From the NCBI GenBank assembly GCA_903819815.1, contig CAIJFC010000261.1, positions 1-6,261 on the forward strand: a DNA stretch of 6,261 bases, read 5' to 3'. Source of the stretch: an uncultured Bacteroidota bacterium. GTDB taxonomy: Bacteria > Bacteroidota > Bacteroidia > Flavobacteriales > Flavobacteriaceae. Position 1 is the first letter of the stretch. Each line of letters begins with the position of its first letter. Of the stretch, positions 1-5,976 are shown in pieces. The notes under the pieces were generated by a model. That model saw nothing but the letters and a program-made list of their open reading frames with translations, was not told where the DNA came from and ran no database searches. Both the position numbers and the translations under genes were made by a program.

Positions 1-34
1 ATTATTTTGAATTGTAAATATAGTAATTAACTGT

Positions 35-71
35 TTACACCTGACAGGTTTTTAAAACCTGTCAGGTGTAA
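35..71. repeat. Perfect palindrome, copy 1 (3' side of the transposase gene)
   Basis: The arm TACACCTGACAGGTTTT at 36-52 is mirrored exactly by 54-70 around the single base T53. One further pair (T35/A71) extends the arms to 18 bp. Bases 36-69 are identical to 670-703. In single-stranded DNA or RNA this would fold into a very stable hairpin. It holds the stop codon of the transposase gene (minus strand, 64-62) and could limit transcription beyond it, but no strong T-run follows it on the minus strand, so it is not a textbook intrinsic terminator. Confidence 0.95.
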
Positions 72-646
72 TCTAAAAAAAAATCATCTGAGATATCGTT
101 AATTTTCAATTGGTGAACAATTTTAAAATTTTCAACATCATCAAATATAGCTATAACCTCTTTTCTTTTTAGTTTTGTTTTTTGTTCAGAAATGCAAGTT
201 ATGTAAGAGCTCCATGGATAATTTATAGGATGTTCACAAATCGCATGATGAACAGGATTGTTATGAATATAAGTTATAAGATTTTGAAAGTAGGCTTCAT
301 TTAAAATTAATTTTCTTTTAAAAGGTCTTTCAAACATTGGTCCGTGACGATTATAACTTTTATTGTATGATTTTGAATAGGCATTAAATAAATTTGAAAA
401 TGATTGAGATGGAGCTATTTTTTTAGTGGTAGTAATTTCATCAGTATCCTTAATTCGAATTAAAAAATGAAAGTGATTTTTCATTAAGCACCAAGCAAAA
501 GTTTCGGCTACAGGCTCAATATGATTATCATAGAGTTTTAAAAAATACTCATAATTTCTTTTTTCTTTAAAAATCACATCGCTATTTATTCCACGATTGT
601 AGATGTGGTAATATTTACCATTTTCAAGAGGTTCATTTAAAGGCAT
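62..646 (-). CDS. REP-associated tyrosine transposase (Y1_Tnp/HUH family)
   Basis: The 194-residue protein matches the single-domain Y1 transposase family (IS200/IS605-like, RAYT branch), which nicks and joins single-stranded DNA through a 5'-phosphotyrosine. The N-terminal strand YHIYNRGINSDVIF (residues 13-26) is a hallmark of RAYTs. The metal-binding HUH motif is H58-F-H60 in MKNHFHFLI. The likely catalytic tyrosine is Y126 in YIHNNP, followed by the conserved PWSSY segment (144-148). FERPFKRK (105-112) is the usual basic stretch. All key residues are present and the length is normal, so the gene looks intact. The ATG at 646 has only 23 bp before the neighbouring palindrome and no ribosome-binding sequence, leaving little room for its own promoter; expression may depend on read-through from mutB. 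The last two codons and the TGA stop (62-64) lie inside the other palindrome. The family call is firm; mobility is inferred. Confidence 0.92.
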   Translation of the reverse strand: MPLNEPLENGKYYHIYNRGINSDVIFKEKRNYEYFLKLYDNHIEPVAETFAWCLMKNHFHFLIRIKDTDEITTTKKIAPSQSFSNLFNAYSKSYNKSYNRHGPMFERPFKRKLILNEAYFQNLITYIHNNPVHHAICEHPINYPWSSYITCISEQKTKLKRKEVIAIFDDVENFKIVHQLKINDISDDFFLDYT

Positions 647-669
647 ATAATAATTTTTGTGTTTATATG

Positions 670-703
670 TACACCTGACAGGTTTTTAAAACCTGTCAGG
701 TGT
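670..703. repeat. Perfect palindrome, copy 2 (between mutB and the transposase gene)
   Basis: Bases 671-686 (ACACCTGACAGGTTTT) and 688-703 are exact reverse complements around T687. The 34 bp from 670 to 703 are identical, in the same orientation, to 36-69. On the minus strand it starts 2 bp after the mutB stop codon (708-706), so it would form the 3' hairpin of the mutB mRNA. It may stabilise the message end or attenuate transcription. It also lies just 23 bp ahead of the transposase start codon and may be that enzyme's recognition hairpin. Confidence 0.95.
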
Positions 704-705
704 TG

Positions 706-2838
706 TTATTGTATTAATATCTCTAGAATCTTTATTGCTGCTTCACTAATTTTTGTTCCAGGTCCAAAAACAGCAACGGCACCTTTATCGAATAAAAATT
801 GATAATCTTGTGCAGGAATTACTCCACCAACAACTACCATAATATCTTCTCGTCCGTATTTTTTTAGTTCTTCAATTACTTGTGGAACCAACGTTTTGTG
901 CCCAGCAGCCAAGGAAGAAACGCCCAAAATGTGCACATCATTTTCAATGGCTTGTTTTGCCGCTTCAGCTGGAGTTTGAAATAACGGGCCTATATCCACA
1001 TCAAAACCTACATCGGCATAACCGGTGGCTACTACTTTTGCACCACGGTCGTGACCGTCTTGCCCCATTTTTGCAATCATAATTCTAGGACGGCGACCTT
1101 CTTGCTTTGCAAATTCGTCTGCCATCTGTTTTGCTTTTTCAAAACTTTTGTCGTCTTTAATTTCTTTACTGTACACGCCGCTAAAGGATTTAATTTGAGC
1201 TTTATATCTACCAAAAACTGTTTCTAAGGCATCGCTAATTTCACCCAAAGTGGCTCTGTAACGTGCTGCTTCAACCGCAATTTCCAGTAAGTTTCCTTCT
1301 CCAGTTTTTGCAGTTGCAATTAATTTTTCTATTGTATCTTTTACTTTATTTGTATCTCGGGTTGCTTTTATTTGTTGTAATAGTTCGACTTGTTGCTTGC
1401 GAACCATCTCATTATCAACGTCTAAAATATGTAATGGATCTTCTTTTTCTAATCGGTATTTATTTATTCCAACAATTACATCTTGGCCGCTATCAATTCT
1501 TGCCTGTTTTCTGGCAGCAGCTTCCTCGATTCGTAGTTTTGGAATCCCAGCTTCAATTGCTTTAGTCATTCCACCTAATTCTTCTACTTCTTCAATTAAT
1601 TTCCAAGCATTTTGAGCTATTTCATTGGTCAAACTTTCTACATAATAACTTCCTGCCCAAGGGTCAACTGTTTTGGTAATTTTAGTTTCTTCTTGTAAAT
1701 AAATTTGCGTATTCCGTGCTATTCGTGCAGAAAAATCGGTTGGTAAGGCAATCGCTTCATCCAAGGCATTGGTATGCAAAGATTGTGTTCCTCCAAAAGC
1801 TGCGGCTGTTGCTTCAATACATGTTCGAGCCAAATTATTAAAAGGATCTTGCTCGGTCAAACTCCACCCTGAGGTTTGACAATGGGTTCTTAAAGCCAAT
1901 GATTTCTCGTCTTTTGGATTGAACTGTTTTACTAATTTAGCCCAAATCATTCTTGCTGCTCGCATTTTAGCAATTTCCATAAAATGATTCATCCCAATTG
2001 CCCAGAAAAAAGAAAGGCGAGGGGCAAATTCATCAATTTTCAGTCCTGTTGAAAGTCCCGTTCGGATATATTCTAATCCGTCTGCTAATGTATAAGCCAA
2101 TTCAATATCGGCAGTAGCTCCTGCCTCTTGCATGTGGTATCCTGAAATAGAAATCGAATTGAATTTTGGCATTTTTTTGCTTGTATATTCAAATATATCT
2201 GCAATAATTTTCATTGAAGGCGTTGGAGGATAAATATAGGTATTACGAACCATAAATTCCTTCAAAATGTCATTTTGAATTGTTCCAGAAAGTTGTTCGG
2301 GTTTCACACCTTGTTCTTCTGCAGCAACAATAAAGAAAGCCATTATCGGCAATACCGCTCCGTTCATGGTCATTGAAACCGACATTTCATTTAAAGGAAT
2401 TTGGTCGAATAATACTTTCATATCTTCTACAGTATCAATAGCAACTCCTGCTTTTCCTACATCACCAACTACGCGTTCATGGTCTGAATCGTAGCCGCGG
2501 TGTGTGGGTAAATCAAAGGCAATGGAAAGTCCTTTTTGACCAGCAGCTAAATTTCTTCTATAGAATGCATTGCTTTCTTCGGCAGTTGAAAAACCGGCAT
2601 ATTGACGAATTGTCCAGGGTTTTCTGACAAACATTGTAGTGTAAGGACCGCGTAAAAATGGGGCAAATCCGGCGCCAAAATCCAAATGTTCTAAATTCTC
2701 AATATCTTTTTTAGAGTAATTTGGATGTAGTAGAATATCTTCTGCAGTTTTAAAAGCCTCCGATTTCTTTTCGGCACCTAAAACTTTTGAATTTTCTTGG
2801 TTGAATAGCGTAATATGTTGTAAATCTTTTCTTTTCAT
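706..2838 (-). CDS. mutB: Methylmalonyl-CoA mutase, large catalytic subunit
   Basis: This adenosylcobalamin-dependent enzyme interconverts (R)-methylmalonyl-CoA and succinyl-CoA in the cytoplasm, linking propionate metabolism to the TCA cycle. The 710-residue length (counting from the ATG at 2838) is normal for the family. The N-terminal TIM barrel carries GPYTTM (64-69), PWTIRQYAGFSTAEESNAF (74-92) and FMVRNTYIYPPTPSM. The C-terminal B12-binding domain carries DGHDRG (594-599), with H596 as the expected lower cobalt ligand, plus SSLAAGH and VVVGGVIP. Y80, R198, Y234 and H235 align with active-site Y89, R207, Y243 and H244 of the Propionibacterium enzyme. Y80 and R198 favour methylmalonyl- over isobutyryl-CoA mutase, which has Phe and Gln there. 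A TTG five codons upstream (2853) is open, but the ATG giving MKRKDLQHI matches the family start better. The partner gene mutA lies upstream, separated by a toxin-antitoxin pair. The symbol scpA is also used for this protein. Confidence 0.97.
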   Translation of the reverse strand: MKRKDLQHITLFNQENSKVLGAEKKSEAFKTAEDILLHPNYSKKDIENLEHLDFGAGFAPFLRGPYTTMFVRKPWTIRQYAGFSTAEESNAFYRRNLAAGQKGLSIAFDLPTHRGYDSDHERVVGDVGKAGVAIDTVEDMKVLFDQIPLNEMSVSMTMNGAVLPIMAFFIVAAEEQGVKPEQLSGTIQNDILKEFMVRNTYIYPPTPSMKIIADIFEYTSKKMPKFNSISISGYHMQEAGATADIELAYTLADGLEYIRTGLSTGLKIDEFAPRLSFFWAIGMNHFMEIAKMRAARMIWAKLVKQFNPKDEKSLALRTHCQTSGWSLTEQDPFNNLARTCIEATAAAFGGTQSLHTNALDEAIALPTDFSARIARNTQIYLQEETKITKTVDPWAGSYYVESLTNEIAQNAWKLIEEVEELGGMTKAIEAGIPKLRIEEAAARKQARIDSGQDVIVGINKYRLEKEDPLHILDVDNEMVRKQQVELLQQIKATRDTNKVKDTIEKLIATAKTGEGNLLEIAVEAARYRATLGEISDALETVFGRYKAQIKSFSGVYSKEIKDDKSFEKAKQMADEFAKQEGRRPRIMIAKMGQDGHDRGAKVVATGYADVGFDVDIGPLFQTPAEAAKQAIENDVHILGVSSLAAGHKTLVPQVIEELKKYGREDIMVVVGGVIPAQDYQFLFDKGAVAVFGPGTKISEAAIKILEILIQ

Positions 2839-2877
2839 TTTAAAGTGCCACAATTATAGCTTTTTTGCAATTTTATT

Positions 2878-3174
2878 TTAATCACGATCTAACCAAATAT
2901 TAGAATTTCTTGAAGTATGGAACACCGCCTTAATAACAATTATAGAACCATAAACTGAAAAATGAATCAAATATGGGAAAGTTTCTATTAAACCGACTCT
3001 TACATTTTTATATTTTATCTGATAGCTGAATGGATTTTTACTGATTATTTTTACTTCTTTTTTGATTGAAAGGATAAAAGTATCTCCCAGATTTTTTCTG
3101 ATTGATTTGTATTTTAAAAATACTTCTTTTATGTCTTGTTTTGCAAATGGAAGAATAATTGTATCATACTTCAT
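2878..3174 (-). CDS. ParE/RelE-superfamily toxin of a type II toxin-antitoxin system
   Basis: The 98-residue protein has the small RelE/ParE fold pattern: an N-terminal strand, then AKQDIKEVFLKYKSIRKNLGD (helical region, residues 11-31), a central NPFSYQIKY, a basic strand around R59, FPYLIHFSV (67-74), and the closing strand with HTSRN (86-90). The FPYxIxF and HxSRN pattern points to the ParE side of the superfamily, but sequence alone does not tell gyrase poisons from mRNA interferases. I prefer the ATG at 3174 over the in-frame TTG at 3180; it overlaps the antitoxin end by 11 nt, as is common in translationally coupled pairs. The C-terminus is complete and nothing suggests decay. The stop is 39 nt from the mutB start, so the toxin lies between the two mutase subunit genes. 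Target and activity are not shown by the sequence. Confidence 0.88.
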   Translation of the reverse strand: MKYDTIILPFAKQDIKEVFLKYKSIRKNLGDTFILSIKKEVKIISKNPFSYQIKYKNVRVGLIETFPYLIHFSVYGSIIVIKAVFHTSRNSNIWLDRD

Positions 3175-3400
3175 CTTCAATTTCTTTCATTGCATCATCA
3201 AAATTTTGACCTATTGAAGTTTCATTTAAATAGGCTTCTGTTCGTTCTCTAACTTTGTCTATTTGCCAATTTGGGATGGAATAGGTTTCTTGATTTTTTG
3301 GGAAAATAATTACTTCAACTTCGGAAGCATTAAAATTTTCAGGAAGTGTAATACTGATTTTGTGATTTTTTACTTTAACGATTTGTCTGATTGCCTCCAT
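3164..3400 (-). CDS. Antitoxin partner of the ParE/RelE-type toxin
   Basis: This 78-residue acidic protein directly precedes and overlaps the toxin gene, the usual antitoxin-first order. The N-terminal half (KVKNHKISITLPENFNASEV and EVIIFPK, about 8-35) looks like the short beta-rich DNA-binding or dimerisation part found in small Bacteroidetes antitoxins. The second half (from about 45) is a charged helical tail ending in FDDAMKEIEDEV, typical of a segment that wraps around and neutralises a ParE/RelE toxin. I cannot assign a named DNA-binding family: it is not a clear ribbon-helix-helix or Phd protein. The ATG at 3400 is preceded by an AT-rich leader without a Shine-Dalgarno sequence, and an inverted repeat 34-53 bp upstream could be its autoregulatory operator. 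The role is inferred mainly from position, size and the adjoining toxin. Confidence 0.82.
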   Translation of the reverse strand: MEAIRQIVKVKNHKISITLPENFNASEVEVIIFPKNQETYSIPNWQIDKVRERTEAYLNETSIGQNFDDAMKEIEDEV

Positions 3401-3433
3401 ATAAATTATTTTTATGATATAAATATAATGTAA

Positions 3434-3453
3434 TTTTCAATTCAAGTTGAAAA
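3434..3453. promoter_or_regulatory. Inverted repeat upstream of the antitoxin gene, candidate operator
   Basis: TTTTCAA (3434-3440) and TTGAAAA (3447-3453) are exact reverse complements separated by TTCAAG. The spacer adds a further overlapping TTCAA half-site, so the motif occurs three times in 20 bp. It lies 34-53 bp ahead of the antitoxin start in the 69 bp gap after mutA, where an autorepressing antitoxin would bind. The arms are short and AT-rich, so chance is possible. No convincing promoter with correct spacing was found beside it. Confidence 0.3.
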
Positions 3454-3469
3454 ATAATTTCTAAAAAAT

Positions 3470-4834
3470 TTATTCAGTACCTAATCTTTCCTGCTCAATT
3501 TTTTCGGATAATCTTTTTTCAATTATAGGTGTAATCAATGTTTTTCTGGGGTTTACTTTTACAAAGGGAAACAATTCTAAATCGTGTTTCATTTTGTCAT
3601 CTTTGTTCGGATATTTGTTTGTTCCCAATAAAACTTCTTTCCCTGAATCAAACAATTCTTGTTCTTTATCTGCGCTCTCTTGAATTTTTCTTTTGATAAT
3701 TCCTTCGTTCAATTGTTTTAGGAAACCGCCATTTGCTTCAATATCTTTAAATAAAACTAGGGCTTTTTCAGCCAATTGAAGCGTTAAGCTTTCTATATAA
3801 TAAGTGCCATCGGCAGGATTATTGACCTTATCGAAGTAGCTTTCATTTTTTAAAATTAATAGTTGATTTCTCGCTATTCTGTCACCAAATTCATTGTCTT
3901 TGTGGTACAATGCGTCATAAGGAAGATTGGCAATCGCATCGGCACCACCAATTATCGCTGACATACATTCAGTTGTAGTGCGCAACATATTTACATTGTA
4001 ATCGTAAATAGTTTTGTTCCTTCGGGTTGGCGTTACTACTAAATGGCACTCCAAATTAGGATGGTATTCTTTAGCAATACAATCAAATAACATTCTGTAA
4101 GCACGCAATTTTGCAATTTCAAAAAAGTAATTAGTTCCCACAGAAATCTTAAAAACTATCGGTTGGTTGATTATCGAAATGCGGTTTAAATATTCGTTGG
4201 CATGAGCTAATGAATACGCCAGTTCCTGAACTCTATTTGCGCCAGCATTTTGATACAAAGAACTATTAATACTTATAGTTGAACTTTGCCTAACTTGTTT
4301 TGAAATCAAATTTAGCGTTTCAAAATTGTCTTTTTCTTCGGTTTTAAACCAATTACCTTCTTTCGCTAATTGACCAATAGGATCTAAATTACAATATATT
4401 TTTGCGTTTCTCGATTTTGCTATGGTTTCAATTTTTGAAATGTAATTTACAGAAATGAAATCCAGGTTAAAGTAAATTTCACAAGTTTCTAAAGGGAGTT
4501 TTTCTAGAAGTTTAGTAACGTCAATGTTTTCATTTTCGATCGTGAAAATTATACTTTCTGCGCCACGACTGATAGATTCTAAAGCTCTTTCGATTGATTT
4601 TTCAAGGTCAAAAACAAAAATGTTTTGGCTAATTTTAAATCCGTTTGCAGTTGGATTTACGGGTAAATTTTTTGGTAAGTCGTCTTGGTTGTAAAATGGT
4701 TTTACCTTAATATTTTCAGGGGAATCCCAAATTAGGTTATCATTATAATCTTCGCCTTTGAGTTCGAATTGTATTTTTTGTTTCCACTGTTTGGATGAAA
4801 TAGGGTCAAATTCAGAGAATAACGAATGTTTCAT
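3470..4834 (-). CDS. mutA: Methylmalonyl-CoA mutase, small non-catalytic subunit, without the cobalamin-fold domain
   Basis: The 454-residue protein is a diverged copy of the mutase barrel and should pair with MutB as the structural subunit of the heterodimer. Family resemblance shows in YQNAGANRVQELAYSLAHA (194-212), FFEIAKLRAYRMLF (237-250), RIARNQLLILKN (319-330), DGTYYIESLTLQLAEKA (342-358) and LLGTNKYPN (402-410), each with a clear counterpart in MutB. Where MutB has the catalytic Tyr-His pair ahead of MQEAGA, this protein has Ser-Leu ahead of YQNAGA, so it should not catalyse the reaction. It ends shortly after the LGTNKYPN segment, with no DxHxxG motif, whereas MutA of Propionibacterium type is over 600 residues with a B12-like fold at the C-terminus. 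The gene seems naturally short: the ORF closes cleanly and the following 69 bp encode no remnant of that domain. The start codon is 5 nt after the ftsB-like stop, suggesting co-transcription. Confidence 0.93.
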   Translation of the reverse strand: MKHSLFSEFDPISSKQWKQKIQFELKGEDYNDNLIWDSPENIKVKPFYNQDDLPKNLPVNPTANGFKISQNIFVFDLEKSIERALESISRGAESIIFTIENENIDVTKLLEKLPLETCEIYFNLDFISVNYISKIETIAKSRNAKIYCNLDPIGQLAKEGNWFKTEEKDNFETLNLISKQVRQSSTISINSSLYQNAGANRVQELAYSLAHANEYLNRISIINQPIVFKISVGTNYFFEIAKLRAYRMLFDCIAKEYHPNLECHLVVTPTRRNKTIYDYNVNMLRTTTECMSAIIGGADAIANLPYDALYHKDNEFGDRIARNQLLILKNESYFDKVNNPADGTYYIESLTLQLAEKALVLFKDIEANGGFLKQLNEGIIKRKIQESADKEQELFDSGKEVLLGTNKYPNKDDKMKHDLELFPFVKVNPRKTLITPIIEKRLSEKIEQERLGTE

Positions 4835-4839
4835 TTTAT

Positions 4840-5172
4840 TTATTTTTTTATTGTATCGCCTTCATATTCAATTATAAAAACATCTTCACTGTCTTTTTTC
4901 ATATGATACTTTTCACGAGCGTACTTTTCTACTTGGTCTTGATTTTTCAGTAATTTGATATTTTCTTTATCTTTTCTGATTTCGTCTTGGTAGTATTTTT
5001 TATTGTCTTGTAATTCATCAATTTGTTTATTAATCTGTCTTTGATCCATGTAGGAATAGTTGTCTAAAAATAGCATCCAAACACCAAATAGTAGTGAAAT
5101 TAAAAGGTATTTATTGCTCACAATTTTGAGCCAAGGTTTTTTTTGTTTTGTTTCTTCTAACGGATTTTCCAT
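4840..5172 (-). CDS. Septum formation initiator protein, FtsB/DivIC family
   Basis: The 110-residue protein has the standard architecture of this family of small bitopic divisome proteins: a short basic cytoplasmic tail (KQKKPWLKIVSNK), one transmembrane segment at about residues 22-37 (LLISLLFGVWMLFL), a charged extracytoplasmic coiled coil at about 44-78, and the conserved closing segment EKYAREKYHMKKDSEDVFII (82-101). Members bridge FtsL and FtsQ-type proteins and help activate septal peptidoglycan synthesis at mid-cell. The ATG at 5172 lies 14 bp after a large palindromic element and lacks an obvious promoter of its own, so it may be transcribed from the udk promoter. The stop is 5 nt from mutA. 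The sequence does not decide between an FtsB or DivIC name, so no symbol is given. Confidence 0.9.
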   Translation of the reverse strand: MENPLEETKQKKPWLKIVSNKYLLISLLFGVWMLFLDNYSYMDQRQINKQIDELQDNKKYYQDEIRKDKENIKLLKNQDQVEKYAREKYHMKKDSEDVFIIEYEGDTIKK

Positions 5173-5186
5173 AGTAATTCGTAATG

Positions 5187-5275
5187 TTTTTTAGCCCTGA
5201 CCTACCTGCCTGTTGTAGCTTTATTTCACGCTTTTGCGAGGATAAAGCGAACAGCAGGAAATAGCTTCAAAAAAA
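5187..5275. repeat. Large imperfect palindrome between udk and the FtsB-family gene
   Basis: Paired segments nest outside-in: TTTTTT(A)GC at 5187-5195 with GCTTC plus an A-run at 5264-5275; CCTG 5205-5208 with CAGG 5255-5258; CTGTT 5210-5214 with AACAG 5250-5254; GCTTTAT 5218-5224 with ATAAAGC 5242-5248; and a tip CGC-TTTT-GCG at 5229-5238. Only small bulges interrupt the main 16 bp stem. It is far more GC-rich than its flanks. Its ends resemble intergenic palindromic repeats I recall from flavobacterial genomes, but only a genome search can confirm that. On either strand the RNA has its U-run before and its A-run after the hairpin, so it is not a canonical intrinsic terminator. Confidence 0.7.
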
Positions 5276-5300
5276 TATTGGTATAAAATTAATGAAATTT

Positions 5301-5909
5301 TTATAAAATTCTTTGATTTATTACTGCTCGTACCACATCAATTGCAACGGTGTTGTATTTATCGTTTGGAATAATGATATCGGCAAATGCTTTTGTAGGT
5401 TCGATAAACTGTTCGTGCATTGGTTTTAGTGTGGTTTGATACCGACTAAGCACTTCGTCCATGTCGCGTCCACGTTCTGCAATATCGCGTCTTAGCCTTC
5501 TAATTAAACGTTCATCGGAATCGGCATGAACATAAATTTTAACGTCAAAAAGTTCTCTTAATTCGGCATTGGCAAGGATTAAAATTCCCTCAACTATCAT
5601 TACTTTTCGAGGATGTGTAAAAACGGTATCGTCTGTTCTGTTGTGTGTTACGAAAGAATAAACGGGTTGGTTGATGTTATTTCCCGCTTTTAATTCTTTT
5701 AGGTGTGCTACTAAAAGTTCAAAATCGATGGCTCTAGGATGGTCAAAATTAATGAGGGAACGTTCCTCGAAGCTTAGATTATTATTTTCTTTATAATAAG
5801 AATCTTGGGAAATAATTCCGACTTCGGTTTCTGGTAATTCATTCATTATTTGGTGTACCACGGTAGTTTTTCCGCTTCCTGTGCCGCCAGCAATTCCAAT
5901 TATTAACAT
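5301..5909 (-). CDS. udk: Uridine kinase
   Basis: This cytoplasmic enzyme phosphorylates uridine (and usually cytidine) to the monophosphate with ATP or GTP, in pyrimidine salvage. The 202-residue length is typical. The Walker A loop GGTGSGKT is at 8-15, followed by the substrate-site DSYY (36-39), NFDHPRAID (54-62), PVYSF (82-86) and the strand MIVEGILIL (104-112). The LID region RLIRRLRRDIAERGRD (134-149) supplies basic residues for phosphate transfer. The protein opens MLIIGIAGG directly at the P-loop strand, so the ATG at 5909 is the natural start. It has a recognisable promoter in the 67 bp gap downstream of the LOTUS-domain gene and is likely the first gene of a transcription unit that may continue into the FtsB-family and mutA genes. 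Nothing is missing. Confidence 0.96.
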   Translation of the reverse strand: MLIIGIAGGTGSGKTTVVHQIMNELPETEVGIISQDSYYKENNNLSFEERSLINFDHPRAIDFELLVAHLKELKAGNNINQPVYSFVTHNRTDDTVFTHPRKVMIVEGILILANAELRELFDVKIYVHADSDERLIRRLRRDIAERGRDMDEVLSRYQTTLKPMHEQFIEPTKAFADIIIPNDKYNTVAIDVVRAVINQRIL

Positions 5910-5928
5910 AGATTTTATTTTAGTTAAG

Positions 5929-5961
5929 CAAAAATAACATTTTATATTATGTAATTTATAA
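5929..5961 (-). promoter_or_regulatory. Probable Bacteroidetes-type promoter of udk
   Basis: On the minus strand, TATTTTTG at 5936-5929 matches the Bacteroidetes -7 consensus TAnnTTTG exactly. A near -33 element, TTA instead of TTG, lies at 5961-5959 with a 22 bp spacer, inside the accepted range. Transcription would start a few bases below 5929, giving a short A-rich leader of about 12-18 nt to the udk ATG at 5909. The 67 bp gap after the upstream stop codon is the natural place for a promoter. Confidence 0.5.
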
Positions 5962-5976
5962 TTTGAGTTGAGTTTT

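Larger units (their letters stand above)
36..703 (-). mobile_element. RAYT-like unit: HUH transposase gene between two copies of a perfect palindrome
   Basis: A single Y1/HUH transposase gene fills the space between two identical 34 bp sequences (36-69 and 670-703), each a near-perfect palindrome. This is the layout of REP-associated tyrosine transposases, where the enzyme recognises hairpin-forming palindromes and cuts single-stranded DNA. The unit lies immediately 3' of mutB, 2 bp past its stop codon, and interrupts no gene. No target-site duplication is visible outside the repeats, as expected for HUH enzymes. No second protein is present. The boundaries are inferred from the outermost shared bases; the true ends could be further out. 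The alternative is a domesticated transposase gene kept with its REP-like sites and no longer mobile. Confidence 0.75.

Noticed and set aside
36..703. CRISPR-like repeat-spacer arrangement from the two identical repeats.
   Set aside because: There are only two copies, 600 bp apart, with a protein-coding gene between them and no Cas genes.
882..1565. Plus-strand open frames (882-1082 and 1263-1565) that could encode small proteins.
   Set aside because: They lie entirely opposite mutB, whose minus-strand product is unmistakable. Their translations are low-complexity, Leu-, Phe- and Gln-rich antisense products with no family resemblance.
1397..1615. Plus-strand open frame of 72 codons.
   Set aside because: It is antisense to conserved mutB codons and has no motif or start context.
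2839..2853. Extended mutB start at a TTG giving five extra residues (MWHFK).
   Set aside because: The ATG at 2838 gives MKRKDLQHI, the form expected for the family; a TTG start is not needed.
2839..2880. A TATAATTG sequence just upstream of mutB as its own promoter.
   Set aside because: It differs from TAnnTTTG, lies only 12 bp from the ATG, and has no -33 element at the right distance. It would give an almost leaderless start.
5196..5212. Possible degenerate third copy of the transposase-flanking palindrome (shared CCTGAC and CCTG words).
   Set aside because: Only 6 bases match in a row, and the surrounding stem has a different sequence and architecture.
5187..5275. Intrinsic terminator for udk.
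   Set aside because: On the minus strand the hairpin is followed by an A-run (GGGCTAAAAAAC), not a U-run, so the standard terminator pattern is not met.
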